DNA of 23,301 nt, from NCBI GenBank assembly GCA_009693345.1, contig SHXL01000012.1:1-23301 (forward strand), in the 5' to 3' direction. Position 1 is the first letter of the stretch. Each line of letters opens with the position of its first letter. Shown here piece after piece: positions 13,044 to 20,699 of this stretch. The position numbers and the translations under genes are program-made. The notes beneath the pieces are model-generated. The model had not been told where the DNA came from and did no database searches. It saw nothing but the letters and a program-made list of their open reading frames with translations. The DNA comes from Betaproteobacteria bacterium. GTDB taxonomy: Bacteria > Pseudomonadota > Gammaproteobacteria > Burkholderiales > SG8-39.

Positions 13044-13769
13044 ATGCGGACCGTTGGCGCACTGTTCGCTGCCGCGCTGCTCATTGCCGGCATCCATGCC
13101 GCGGCGGTGCGCGGCCTGGCAGAGGCGCATTACACCAGCGCGCGCCTGACGCTCGCCGAGGGCACGATCGCGCTTGCCCTCTCGCGGCATGCGCCGCGCG
13201 GCACCGTGCTCCTGATCGCGAGCCTGATTGTCATCGACCTTGCGCTGATCGGCACCTGGTTCGGCGTGGAGCGCACCGTGCAGCGCATCACGGAGACCAC
13301 CGTGAAGAACGTCGAGGAGCGGGTCGATCCAAGCGTCTACGCGGTGAAGATCCTGGACGACTACCCGCTCTTCGGCACGGGCGGCGGCACCTTCTACACC
13401 GCTTTCACCCGCTATCGCGGCCAGGACATCGAACCCTACTACGACCATGTGCACAACGACTACGTGCAGTTCCTCACCGAGACCGGGATCATTGGCGGGG
13501 CACTGTTCGGGTTGCTGGTGCTGGCCTCGTTCGCCTGCGCCATCCTGGCCCAAGCGCGCCGCCGCGACCCGCTCGCGCGCGACGTGGCTTTCGGCGTGGC
13601 GATGGGCGTCATCGCGATCGGCATCCACAGCACGGTGGACTTCAACCTTCAGATCCCCGCCAATGCCTTCATCTTCATGATCCTGCTGGCGCTGGGCTGG
13701 CTTTCGCTCTATCTCAACCACGCGGGCTTGACCCGCCCCGCCGCCTCGCCGAAGCCGATCCAAGCGTAG
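13044..13769 (+). pseudogene. O-antigen ligase/polymerase (Wzy_C) C-terminal fragment with foreign N-terminus
   Basis: A 241-aa frame. From ~residue 46 (LSRHAPRGT) onward it parallels the C-terminal ~180 residues of the complete O-antigen ligase encoded at 17274-18686: IDLALIGTWFGVER, YPLFGTGGGTFYTAFTRYRG, the catalytic-loop HNDYVQFLTETG, and HSTVDFNLQIPANAF. The first ~45 residues (one hydrophobic helix, then LAEAHYTSARLTLAEG) do not match that ligase and may come from another gene. Half of the ligase, including its Arg-rich periplasmic loop and most helices, is absent, so activity is unlikely. The 3' end runs 61 bp into convergent fahA, beyond where the paralogue stops. One reading is a duplicated ligase cut by deletions at both ends. 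Confidence 0.7.
13179..13715 (+). repeat. Diverged inverted duplicate, arm 1 (O-antigen ligase C-terminus)
   Basis: Coding sequence homologous to the minus strand of 17280-17822, roughly three-quarters identical by eye over sampled stretches. The two arms face each other across fahA-hmgA-bug and could support inversion of that segment. Confidence 0.65.
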
Positions 13770-14974
13770 CCTTCGCGCGCGCAGCGGCCGCGCAGGATCA
13801 CTTCGTCGCCGTCTTCAAGGAAGGCGCGCGTTTCGCCGTTCGGCAGCGCGACCGGATTTTTCCCGCCCTGCGTGAGTTCGAGCATCGAGCCGAGTGCATC
13901 CGGCGTCGGCCCGGAGATCGTGCCCGAGCCGAGCAAATCGCCTGGGCGCATATTGCAGCCGTTGGAGGCCTGGTGCGTGACGATCTGCGCCGGCGTCCAG
14001 TACGCGTGGCGGAAATTGCTGCGGGCGAGGCAGTGCGCGCGCGGCAGCTTGCGGGTTCGCAGATGCGCTTCGAGCTGGATGTCGAAATTTCCGCTCTTCT
14101 GATCTGATTTGTCGAACAGGTAAGGCAGGGGAGCCGGCTGATCGCCTGAGCGGGGGAACGCCGCGCAGCGGAACGGCTCGAGCGCTTCCATGGTCACGAT
14201 CCAGGGCGATACGGTGGAGGCGAAACTCTTGCCGAGGAACGGCCCGAGCGGCTGGTACTCCCAGCCCTGGATGTCGCGCGCCGACCAGTCGTTGAACAGC
14301 AGCGCGCCGAAGATCTGGTCATGCGCCTTCGAAATCGGCACCGGCTTGCCCAGCGCGTTGCCCGGCCCGATGACGAAACCGAGCTCGAGCTCGAAATCGA
14401 GCCGCTTGCTGGCACCGAAGGAAGGCGCGGCATCTGGCGCGCTTGCTTGGCCACGGGTTTGCCCGCTCGGTCGAATCACCGGCGTGCCGGACACCACGAT
14501 CGACGAGGCGCGCCCGTGGTAGCCGATCGGCACCCAGTGGTAATTCGGCAGCAGCGGGTTGTCCGGCCGGAACAGCCGGCCCGCGTTCTGCGCGTGGTAG
14601 ATGCCGGTGAAAAAATCGCTGTAGTCGCCGATGGCGACGGGCAGGAACAGCTCCGCCTGCTTCATCGGCACCAGGTGCTTCGAGATTTGCTTCCGGTGCT
14701 TCGGGTTTGACAGCACATCCGACAGCAGCGTCCTCAGTGCTTTCCACGCGGGGCGGCCCGCCGCGGCAAGCACGTTGAGCGTCGGCCCGGTATTCAGCCC
14801 CACCGCGGCGAGATCGAGGATCTGGTCGCCGATCGCCACGCCGCCGCGCGGGCGTTCCTTGCCGCTCTTCCTGCGAAAAATTCCGAACGGAAGATTCTGT
14901 ATCGGAAAATCGCAGGCCGGATCGTTGGCGCTCTTGACCCAGCTTTTCAGCTTCGGGTCGTGCGTTGCATTCAT
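13709..14974 (-). CDS. fahA: fumarylacetoacetase
   Basis: A complete 421-aa enzyme hydrolysing fumarylacetoacetate to fumarate and acetoacetate, the last step of tyrosine/phenylalanine catabolism. An N-terminal SH3-like domain is followed by the FAH fold. Metal and catalytic residues are visible in DYSDFFTGIYHAQNAGRLFRP (Asp ligand and catalytic His), ELELGFVIG (two Glu ligands) and FNDWSARDIQGWEY (Asp ligand). GSGTISGP lies near the C-terminus. The ATG overlaps the hmgA stop (ATGA, rc of 14971-14974), so hmgA-fahA is an operon. The 3' end overlaps the convergent ligase fragment by 61 bp and ends a few residues beyond the usual family C-terminus. Confidence 0.95.
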   Translation of the reverse strand: MNATHDPKLKSWVKSANDPACDFPIQNLPFGIFRRKSGKERPRGGVAIGDQILDLAAVGLNTGPTLNVLAAAGRPAWKALRTLLSDVLSNPKHRKQISKHLVPMKQAELFLPVAIGDYSDFFTGIYHAQNAGRLFRPDNPLLPNYHWVPIGYHGRASSIVVSGTPVIRPSGQTRGQASAPDAAPSFGASKRLDFELELGFVIGPGNALGKPVPISKAHDQIFGALLFNDWSARDIQGWEYQPLGPFLGKSFASTVSPWIVTMEALEPFRCAAFPRSGDQPAPLPYLFDKSDQKSGNFDIQLEAHLRTRKLPRAHCLARSNFRHAYWTPAQIVTHQASNGCNMRPGDLLGSGTISGPTPDALGSMLELTQGGKNPVALPNGETRAFLEDGDEVILRGRCAREGYAWIGFGEAAGRVKPAWLR

Positions 14975-16251
14975 TTGAAATGTTTCTTGAATCCGCCCCA
15001 GACCGCGTCGTAGCCCTTCTGTAGCTGCGGCGCGCCGAGCGCGAACCGGGTCGGGCGGAAGATGGTTTTCGATTCCCACATGAAGGCGAGCGTGTTCTCC
15101 TGCTTGTGGGGCTTGAGTTCGGCGGCGCTCGCTTTCTCGAAGGTCGCGGCGTCCGGGCCATGGGCCTGGTGGCAGTTGTGGATCGATATCCCGCCCGGCA
15201 GGAAGCCCTCGGCCTTGGAGTCGTACACGCCGCGCACCAGCCCCATCAGCTCGCTCATCACGTTGCGGTGGAACCACGGCGGGCGGAAGGTGTGCTCGGC
15301 CACCATCCAGCGCGGCGGGAAGATGACGAAATCGCAGTTCGCCACGCCGGGCTGGCCTGAAGGCGACGTGAGCACGGTAAAGATTGACGGGTCCGGGTGG
15401 TCGAAGCTCACGGTGTTGATCACCATGAAGCGCGCGAGGTCGTACTTGTAGGGCACGTAGTTGCCGTGCCACGCCACCACGTCGAGCGGCGAGTGGCGGT
15501 ATTCGGCGGTCCACAGGTTGCCGAGGAACTTGCACAGGACTTCGCATTTCCTGCTCTTGTCCTCGAACGCGGCGACCGGCGCGAGGAAATGCCGCTTCTG
15601 CGCGAGGCCCTGCGAGCCGATCGGCCCGAGTTCCGGCAGGCGGAAGGGCGCGCCGTAGTTCTCGCAAACGTAGCCGCGCGAGGGGCCCTGCACGCCGACC
15701 TTGAATTTGACGCCGCGGGGCACGACCGCGATTTCCCCGGGTTTGATTTCCAATTTTCCAAATTCGGAAAAGATCGAAAGCTCCCCCAGTTGCGGCACGA
15801 ACAGCATTTCGCCATCCGCGTTGTGGAAATAGCGATCGGTCATCGAGCGGTTGGCGCGATAGACGTGCACGCCGAGGCCGGTATGCGCGTCCGGGCTGCC
15901 CGAGCCCGCGATGGTCACGAGGCTGTCGATGAAGTCCGTCGGCTTCGAGGGAATCGGCAGCGGATCCCAGCGCAGCCGGTTGGGCGGGGTTTTCACTTCG
16001 TCGAAGGGGCCCGAGCGCAGCAGCCCGCCCGCCATGGGCTGGTACGGCCCGTGCATCGCCGAGGGCCGCAGCCGGTACAGCCACGCGCTCAGGTTCTCCG
16101 CGCGCGGCGCGGTGAACGCGCTGCCCGAGACGCCTTCGGCGTACAGCCCGCGCGGCGCGCGCTGCGGCGAATTCTGGTCTGCCGGCAGCGCGCCCCGGGC
16201 GGCTTCACTGGAGAACGTATTGCCGAAACCGCTCTGGTACTTGAGTTTCAT
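14971..16251 (-). CDS. hmgA: homogentisate 1,2-dioxygenase
   Basis: A complete 426-aa Fe(II) ring-cleavage dioxygenase converting homogentisate to maleylacetoacetate. The N-terminal YQSGFGNTFSSEA is diagnostic. Iron ligands fall at His328 and Glu334 (PPWFHRNVMSELMGL) and His364 (HNCHQAHGPDA), with the same spacing as human HGD. It is the first gene of hmgA-fahA. The intermediate enzyme maleylacetoacetate isomerase is not encoded in this window. It is divergent from a Bug receptor gene with only 21 bp between starts, so the promoter must overlap coding sequence. Codons around 15735-15790 are AT-rich relative to the rest. Confidence 0.96.
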   Translation of the reverse strand: MKLKYQSGFGNTFSSEAARGALPADQNSPQRAPRGLYAEGVSGSAFTAPRAENLSAWLYRLRPSAMHGPYQPMAGGLLRSGPFDEVKTPPNRLRWDPLPIPSKPTDFIDSLVTIAGSGSPDAHTGLGVHVYRANRSMTDRYFHNADGEMLFVPQLGELSIFSEFGKLEIKPGEIAVVPRGVKFKVGVQGPSRGYVCENYGAPFRLPELGPIGSQGLAQKRHFLAPVAAFEDKSRKCEVLCKFLGNLWTAEYRHSPLDVVAWHGNYVPYKYDLARFMVINTVSFDHPDPSIFTVLTSPSGQPGVANCDFVIFPPRWMVAEHTFRPPWFHRNVMSELMGLVRGVYDSKAEGFLPGGISIHNCHQAHGPDAATFEKASAAELKPHKQENTLAFMWESKTIFRPTRFALGAPQLQKGYDAVWGGFKKHFK

Positions 16252-16267
16252 GATGTGAGAGTATAAG
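16241..16267 (+). promoter_or_regulatory. weak candidate promoter for the Bug receptor gene
   Basis: TTGAGT (16241-16246) and TATAAG (16262-16267) lie 15 bp apart, overlapping the hmgA start on the other strand. The spacing is short of the ideal 17 bp. On the minus strand a TATACT (rc of 16260-16265) could serve hmgA, but no good -35 is seen. Low-confidence visual prediction. Confidence 0.22.
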
Positions 16268-16272
16268 AGTGA

Positions 16273-17250
16273 ATGATGCGAAGCATGCCGACGATCCTGC
16301 GATGCCTGTGCGCGAGCTTCCTGCTCTCATTGAGCGGGCCGCTCGCGGCGCAGACCTACCCGAATCAACCCATCAAAATGATCTCGCCGTTTCCCCCCGG
16401 GGGCAGCGTCGACATCACCGCGCGGCTGATCGCCGAGCCGCTCGGTGGCGAGCTCGGCACGCGGATCGTCATCGACAACCGCTCCGGCGCCTCCGGCAAC
16501 ATCGGCATGGAGACTGCGGCGCACGCGGCGCCCGACGGCTACACCATCGTGCTGAACACCATTCCGCTGGTCACCAACAAGAGCCTGTTCGAAAAGCTCG
16601 GCTGGGACCCGATTCGAGATTTCGCGCCGATCGGCATGGTCGCCACCTCGCCCCACGTGATGGTCGTTCCCGCCAAATTTCAGGTGAGCAAGGTCGAAGA
16701 CGTGGCGCGGCTCGCTCGCGCCAGTCCCGGCAAGCTGACCTACTCCTCGGCGGGTGTCGGCACCACGTTCCACTTCTGCGGCGAAATGTTCAAGGACGCC
16801 ACCGGCACCTTCATCCTGCACGTGCCCTATCGCGGTGGAGGGCCGGCGCTGCTCGATGCGCTCGCCGGCCAGGTCGACATGAGCTTTCCGACGCTCTCGG
16901 CGGCGCTGCCGCACGCCAAGGCGGGCACGCTGCGCGTGCTGGCGGTCACCGGCCTGACGCGCGCCTCGCAACTGCCGGACGTGCCGACCATGCAGGAAGC
17001 CGGCGTGAAGGATTTTCAGTTCACGCAGTGGCTCGCGCTGCTCGCTCCGGTCGGCACGCCGCCCGCAGTGGTCGCGCGGCTCAATTCCGCCCTCAGGAAT
17101 GCGTTGAATTCGAAGGACGTCAAAGAGAAATTCGGGGCGCAGGCCTTCGAGTCCTTCATCACCACGCCCGAAGACGCGGGAAAGTTCATCGCCAGCGAGG
17201 CGCAACGCTTTGCCCGGCTGATCAAAGCGAAGGGCATCACCGCAAACTGA
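16273..17250 (+). CDS. Bug-family periplasmic substrate-binding protein (tripartite tricarboxylate transporter receptor)
   Basis: A 325-aa extracytoplasmic solute receptor. A signal peptide covers ~1-27 (hydrophobic CLCASFLLSLSG, cleavage after AAQ). The Bug signatures follow: YPNQPIKMISPFPPGG, then D-x-x-AR, VIDNRSGASGNIG, ARASPGKLTYSSAGVGT, VPYRGGGPAL and LPDVPTMQEAG. Such receptors are hugely expanded in Burkholderiales and often lack adjacent TctA/TctB membrane genes, as here. Next to hmgA-fahA the ligand may be an aromatic acid or related carboxylate, but that is inference. ATG at 16273, 16276 or 16285 are all possible starts. The TGA stop forms one edge of the downstream palindrome. Confidence 0.88.
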   Translation: MMRSMPTILRCLCASFLLSLSGPLAAQTYPNQPIKMISPFPPGGSVDITARLIAEPLGGELGTRIVIDNRSGASGNIGMETAAHAAPDGYTIVLNTIPLVTNKSLFEKLGWDPIRDFAPIGMVATSPHVMVVPAKFQVSKVEDVARLARASPGKLTYSSAGVGTTFHFCGEMFKDATGTFILHVPYRGGGPALLDALAGQVDMSFPTLSAALPHAKAGTLRVLAVTGLTRASQLPDVPTMQEAGVKDFQFTQWLALLAPVGTPPAVVARLNSALRNALNSKDVKEKFGAQAFESFITTPEDAGKFIASEAQRFARLIKAKGITAN

Positions 17251-17276
17251 AAATCTTGGTCAAAGCCCGATTTTCA
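17248..17276. repeat. REP-like palindrome, copy 2, holding two convergent stop codons
   Basis: Perfect 8-bp arms TGAAAATC (17248-17255) and GATTTTCA (17269-17276) enclose a 13-bp spacer. The left arm contains the Bug gene TGA and the right arm the TGA of the minus-strand O-antigen ligase. It shares the AAAATC, GGTCA and CCGATTT core with copy 1. A bidirectional terminator role is plausible, though there is no long T tract. Confidence 0.65.
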
Positions 17277-18686
17277 GCGCTCGAGATACAGCGCGATCCA
17301 GCCGTAGGCGAGCAGCACCATGAAGGCAAGCGCGTTGGCCGGGATCTGCAGCAGGTTGAAATCCACCGTGCAGTGGATCGCGATGGACGACACGCCCATC
17401 AGCACCGCGAAGGCAAAACCTCGGGCGAGCGGATCGCGCCGCCGCGACAGCGCCAGCACCGCGAGCACCAGCCCCATCAGCGCCAGGCCGCCCGCGAGCG
17501 CCGCGCCGAGCGCGCCTGTCTCGACGAGGAATTGCATGTAGTCGTTGTGCGCTTGGTCGAAGAACGCCCGGATGTCCGGTCCGCGGTAGCGCGTGAAGGC
17601 TGTATAGAACGTGCCCGGCCCGGCGCCGAAGAGCGGGTAGTCTCGCACCATCTCCAGCGCGTACACGCTGGGGTCTTCGCGCAGTTCGACGTCGCCCACG
17701 GTGGTCTGCTCGATGCGCTGCATCGTTTTCTCCACCCCGAACCACGAGCCGATGACGAGGATGTCGATCGCGATCAGGCTCGCGATCAGGATCACGGTGC
17801 TGCGCGTGGCGTGCCGGGAGAGCGTCAGCGCCACCCCGCCCGCGATCAGCAGGCTGGCGAAGAACGCCGTGTTGCCCATGCGCGAGCGCGTCATCACCAG
17901 CGCGATCACCATCGCCACCAGCACCAGGCGCAGCGGCGCCTTCGGGCTGAGCAGCAGCGCCGCCATGTCGCGCCAGAACTGGCGCCAGCTGCGCCGCCCG
18001 GTTTCGCGCAGGCTGCCTACCATCAGCCCGATGCCCAGCGCGAGCGTGATCTCTAGAAAGCCCGCGAGGTGGTTGCGGTTGACGAAGCCGCCGCTCGCCT
18101 GCGAGCCGTGCGGGATTTTCGTGCCGAACAGCTCCAGGTCGAAGCCGCTCAGGTGCATCAGGCCGCCGTACACCGCCTGCGCGAGGCCCGAGAGCACCAG
18201 CGTCAGCGCGATCAGCCGCGCGCGCTCGCGCGTGTGGGCGAGGGCGAGCGTGAGGAAAAACGCGATCGCATACGCGCAGCTCTTCAGCCAGAAGATGAAG
18301 CTCGCGTTGGGATCGATGGAGAGCGTGATCCACGTGCTGGCCTGGTGAGTGGCGGCGTAAGGCACGGCGAGCGCGTGCACCGCCGCCGCCTGCGGCGAAA
18401 GCGCGCGAACCAGTCCCGCCGGCAGCGGCGTCCAGTGCAGTGCGAGGTAGGCGAGCCACGCGCCGAGCAGCGCGAACGCGGGCCAGGCCGCGCGAACCAC
18501 CGCGAGCGAGCCGTGGCGCCGCTGCATCCAGCCGATCGTCCAGAGCGCGGCGGCGAGGAACAGGCCCGCTTCGAGGAGGGTCCACGCCCATGCCCGGTTG
18601 CTGCCGAGCGGAAACGGCGCCCAGACGAGCAGCGCGAGGAACACTACCAGCGCGGCCAGTTCGGCCCGCCCGAGCCTGTCCTTCAT
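17274..18686 (-). CDS. O-antigen ligase / polymerase family membrane protein (Wzy_C)
   Basis: A complete 470-aa polytopic inner-membrane protein with about ten to twelve hydrophobic helices and a large periplasmic loop. Wzy_C landmarks: GGFVNRNHLAGFLEI, then TRSRMGN, WFGVEKTMQRIEQTT, DYPLFGAGPGTFYTAF and HNDYMQFLVETG, with HCTVDFNLLQIPANA near the end. The family transfers or polymerises undecaprenyl-linked glycans for O-antigen or exopolysaccharide. Direction of activity cannot be told from sequence. It starts 7 bp after the cpsB-like remnant, so they formed an operon. A diverged partial copy exists at 13044-13769. Confidence 0.88.
   Translation of the reverse strand: MKDRLGRAELAALVVFLALLVWAPFPLGSNRAWAWTLLEAGLFLAAALWTIGWMQRRHGSLAVVRAAWPAFALLGAWLAYLALHWTPLPAGLVRALSPQAAAVHALAVPYAATHQASTWITLSIDPNASFIFWLKSCAYAIAFFLTLALAHTRERARLIALTLVLSGLAQAVYGGLMHLSGFDLELFGTKIPHGSQASGGFVNRNHLAGFLEITLALGIGLMVGSLRETGRRSWRQFWRDMAALLLSPKAPLRLVLVAMVIALVMTRSRMGNTAFFASLLIAGGVALTLSRHATRSTVILIASLIAIDILVIGSWFGVEKTMQRIEQTTVGDVELREDPSVYALEMVRDYPLFGAGPGTFYTAFTRYRGPDIRAFFDQAHNDYMQFLVETGALGAALAGGLALMGLVLAVLALSRRRDPLARGFAFAVLMGVSSIAIHCTVDFNLLQIPANALAFMVLLAYGWIALYLER
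17280..17822 (-). repeat. Diverged inverted duplicate, arm 2 (O-antigen ligase C-terminus)
   Basis: The part of the complete ligase that matches 13179-13715 in the opposite orientation. The shared segment runs from LSRHA to the last transmembrane helix (LYL). Confidence 0.65.
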
Positions 18687-18693
18687 GCGCTGC

Positions 18694-19326
18694 TCAGGTC
18701 CCGCGCACGATGCTTAACGGCGTGCCGCGCGTCATGCGCAATGCTTCCTCGTCGCCGACGATCTTCGCCGCCGCGTCGCGGCCGAGCGCGATGTGCGGCG
18801 GCCGGTCCACGGTGTCGTGCGCGTCCGAGGCGATCACGCTCACCCAGCCGCGCTCGAGGAACTCGCGCGCGCGCAGCGCGCACACTTCGCCGAAGCCGCC
18901 GGAGACCGCATCCGCGGTGATCTGCAGCAGGCAGCCTTCGCGCACGAAGGGCTCGAGCTTGTCCGGATCGCGCATCAGGTCCTTGTTGCGCTCCGGGTGC
19001 GCGATCATCGGCCGGACATTGTGCGCGAGCAGCCACGCGACGAACTTGTCAGTGCCCACCGGCACGTGGCTGTGCGGAAATTCGAGCAGCATCACCTTGA
19101 AACCCTCCAGCGTGCCGAGAAACGGCATCCGGCCCGCTTCGATGAGCGGCAGGATCTCGTAGTCGAGGCGCACCTCGGCGGCGAAACCGAGCTCAAGGGG
19201 AATGCCCGCTTGCGCCAGCGCCGCGCGGTAGGCCTCCACCGCGGTAGCGATCTTCGGCAGGTCGTTGTCCCAGCGCCCGGGGTACAGGTGCGGCGTGACA
19301 TGCGCGGCCGTGATCCCGTTCGCCAC
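18694..19326 (-). pseudogene. CpsB/YwqE-like tyrosine phosphatase (PHP fold) lacking its N-terminus
   Basis: A 210-aa open frame beginning with a GTG (rc of 19324-19326). Homology starts mid-domain with VANGITAAHVTPHLYPG. It continues with VPVGTDKFVAWLL, MIAHPERNKD, QITADAVSGGFG and VIASDAHDT. CpsB/YwqE enzymes are manganese-dependent phosphotyrosine phosphatases that act on Wzc-type kinases in capsule regulation, ~245-255 aa long. They open with a metal-binding DxHCHLLPGxDDG motif. That motif and ~35 residues are absent here, and upstream sequence on this strand is antisense to a methyltransferase. The remaining metal His/Asp residues are present. Without the first HxH the enzyme is probably inactive. 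It is co-directional with the ligase, 7 bp upstream of it. Confidence 0.75.
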
Positions 19327-19611
19327 CGCTATACAGCGCGCGAACTGGAAGGAGCGCTTGCTTTCGCGGGCTATGAAGTTCTGCGCCTGACTTACTGGAA
19401 CGCGCTGCTGTTTACTCTCGTACTCGCCTGGCGCCGTCTGCTGCGGCGCCGGCGCCCGGGCGAGGCGCAGCGTTCCTACTTAGTCCCACTTCCCCGCGTT
19501 GTCAACGGGTTGCTGAAGTTTGTGCTGCGCCTGGAGCGATCGGTGTTCTCTGGCGTCGACCTGCCGTTCGGAAGCTCCGTGTTTGCGGTAGCACGCAAGG
19601 GTACCGGATAA
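19324..19611 (+). pseudogene. SAM-dependent methyltransferase, C-terminal remnant
   Basis: About 95 codons matching the tail of class-I (Methyltransf_11/23-like) methyltransferases from glycan loci: HRYTARELEGALAFAGYEVLRLTYWN is the usual region after the Rossmann core. A hydrophobic/basic segment (LLFTLVLAWRRLLRRRR) follows, then VNGLLKFVLRLE and the closing DLPFGSSVFAVARK. The whole SAM-binding half is missing. The first recognisable codon (CAC 19324-19326) is the complement of the start codon of the truncated phosphatase, so the two genes are fused head-to-head at one base-pair position. The open frame extends upstream but that part is antisense phosphatase. Confidence 0.7.
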
Positions 19612-19612
19612 T
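19583..19612 (+). promoter_or_regulatory. candidate sigma70 promoter for the TRAP operon
   Basis: TTGCGG (19583-19588) and GATAAT (19607-19612) are separated by 18 bp, at the 3' end of the methyltransferase remnant. A GGGGGAT ribosome-binding site lies ~6 bp before the dctP ATG at 19651. Prediction by eye. Confidence 0.45.
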
Positions 19613-19650
19613 ATGCCTGCTCACGGGTCGACTTATTCAGGGGGATATCC

Positions 19651-20694
19651 ATGAAGTCCGCATCCATCCAGTTTTTCGCATTCATCGCGCTTGCCTTGGC
19701 CGTATCTGCAGGGGCCCACGCGCAACAGAAATACGAGATGAAGCTCGCCTATTTCGTCGGCGACCAGCACGCCATGTCGCAATGGCTCGTCAAGTGGTCC
19801 GAACAGCTCGAGAAGGGTTCGGGCGGGCGCATCGTGGTGAAGCGCTTTCCGGGCGCGCAGATGGGGCCGACGCCGGGACACTACGATTTTGCGCGCACCG
19901 GCCAGGCCGACGTGGCGTGGTTCCTGCACGGCGGCACTCCGGGGCGTTTCCCGCTCACCGAGATCATCAGCCTGCCGTTCATGGTCGGCAGCGCCGAGAT
20001 CGGCATGAAGGTGCTGAACGATCCGGGGCTGCGCGCCAAGTACCTCGATGCCGAACACAAGGGCGCAAAGGTGCTGATGCTGTTCACCCACCAGCCCGGC
20101 GGCGTGCATACCACCAAGAAGCCGATCCGCGCGCTCGACGACTTGAAGGGAATGCGCATTCGCTTTTCCAACCCGACCATCCGCGAACTGGTGGCCGCGC
20201 TCGGCGCGACGCCGGTGGGCGTGCCGCCGCCCGAGCAGGTCGAGCAGATGCAGAAGGGCACCATCGACGGCGTGTTCATCGACTACGGCGGCGCCGGCAT
20301 CGCCTTCAAGATGGGCGGCGTCGTCAAGTACTCGACCGAGCTCTACGCCTACGTTTCCAGCTTCGGCCTGGTGATGAACGAGGAGTTCTGGAACAAGCTG
20401 CCGGCGGATCTCAAGAAACTCGTGGTCGATACCACCACCGGCAAGGAAAAGGAGATCGGCCAGGCCTGGGACGGCCTCGACGTGCCGGGCAAGAAGGCGC
20501 TGATCGACGGCGGCGCCGAGGCGATCAGGCTCTCGGTCGCCGACACCACCCGGATTCGCGCCGTGGGCACGCAGGTTTCCGAGGCCGCGATCAAGGGCTA
20601 CGACGAAAAAGGCCTGCCGGCGCGCGCGGTCTACAACTCGATGCGCTCGCTTTCCGAGACCTACGCCAGGACCTCGAAGAACTTCTGGAACTGA
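19651..20694 (+). CDS. dctP: TRAP transporter solute receptor, DctP family
   Basis: A 347-aa periplasmic binding protein. The signal peptide is ~1-25 (FFAFIALALAVSAGAHAQ). The mature part has the DctP fold: KLAYFVGDQHAMSQ, then WSEQLEKGSGGRIVVKRFPG, LKGMRIRFSNPTIRELVAALGATPV (the ligand carboxylate-binding Arg region), MQKGTIDGVF and MNEEFWNKLP. It delivers an organic acid to the DctQM membrane complex. It is first in an operon with dctQ, dctM and an FAD hydroxylase, which suggests an aromatic or cyclic carboxylate as ligand; that is inference. A good ribosome-binding site supports ATG 19651. Confidence 0.93.
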   Translation: MKSASIQFFAFIALALAVSAGAHAQQKYEMKLAYFVGDQHAMSQWLVKWSEQLEKGSGGRIVVKRFPGAQMGPTPGHYDFARTGQADVAWFLHGGTPGRFPLTEIISLPFMVGSAEIGMKVLNDPGLRAKYLDAEHKGAKVLMLFTHQPGGVHTTKKPIRALDDLKGMRIRFSNPTIRELVAALGATPVGVPPPEQVEQMQKGTIDGVFIDYGGAGIAFKMGGVVKYSTELYAYVSSFGLVMNEEFWNKLPADLKKLVVDTTTGKEKEIGQAWDGLDVPGKKALIDGGAEAIRLSVADTTRIRAVGTQVSEAAIKGYDEKGLPARAVYNSMRSLSETYARTSKNFWN

Positions 20695-20699
20695 ACGGC

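Noticed and set aside
15397..16266. 289-codon open frame on the plus strand opposite hmgA
   Set aside because: Antisense shadow of a clearly conserved dioxygenase; composition is Arg/His/Ala-rich as expected from GC-rich complementary codons.
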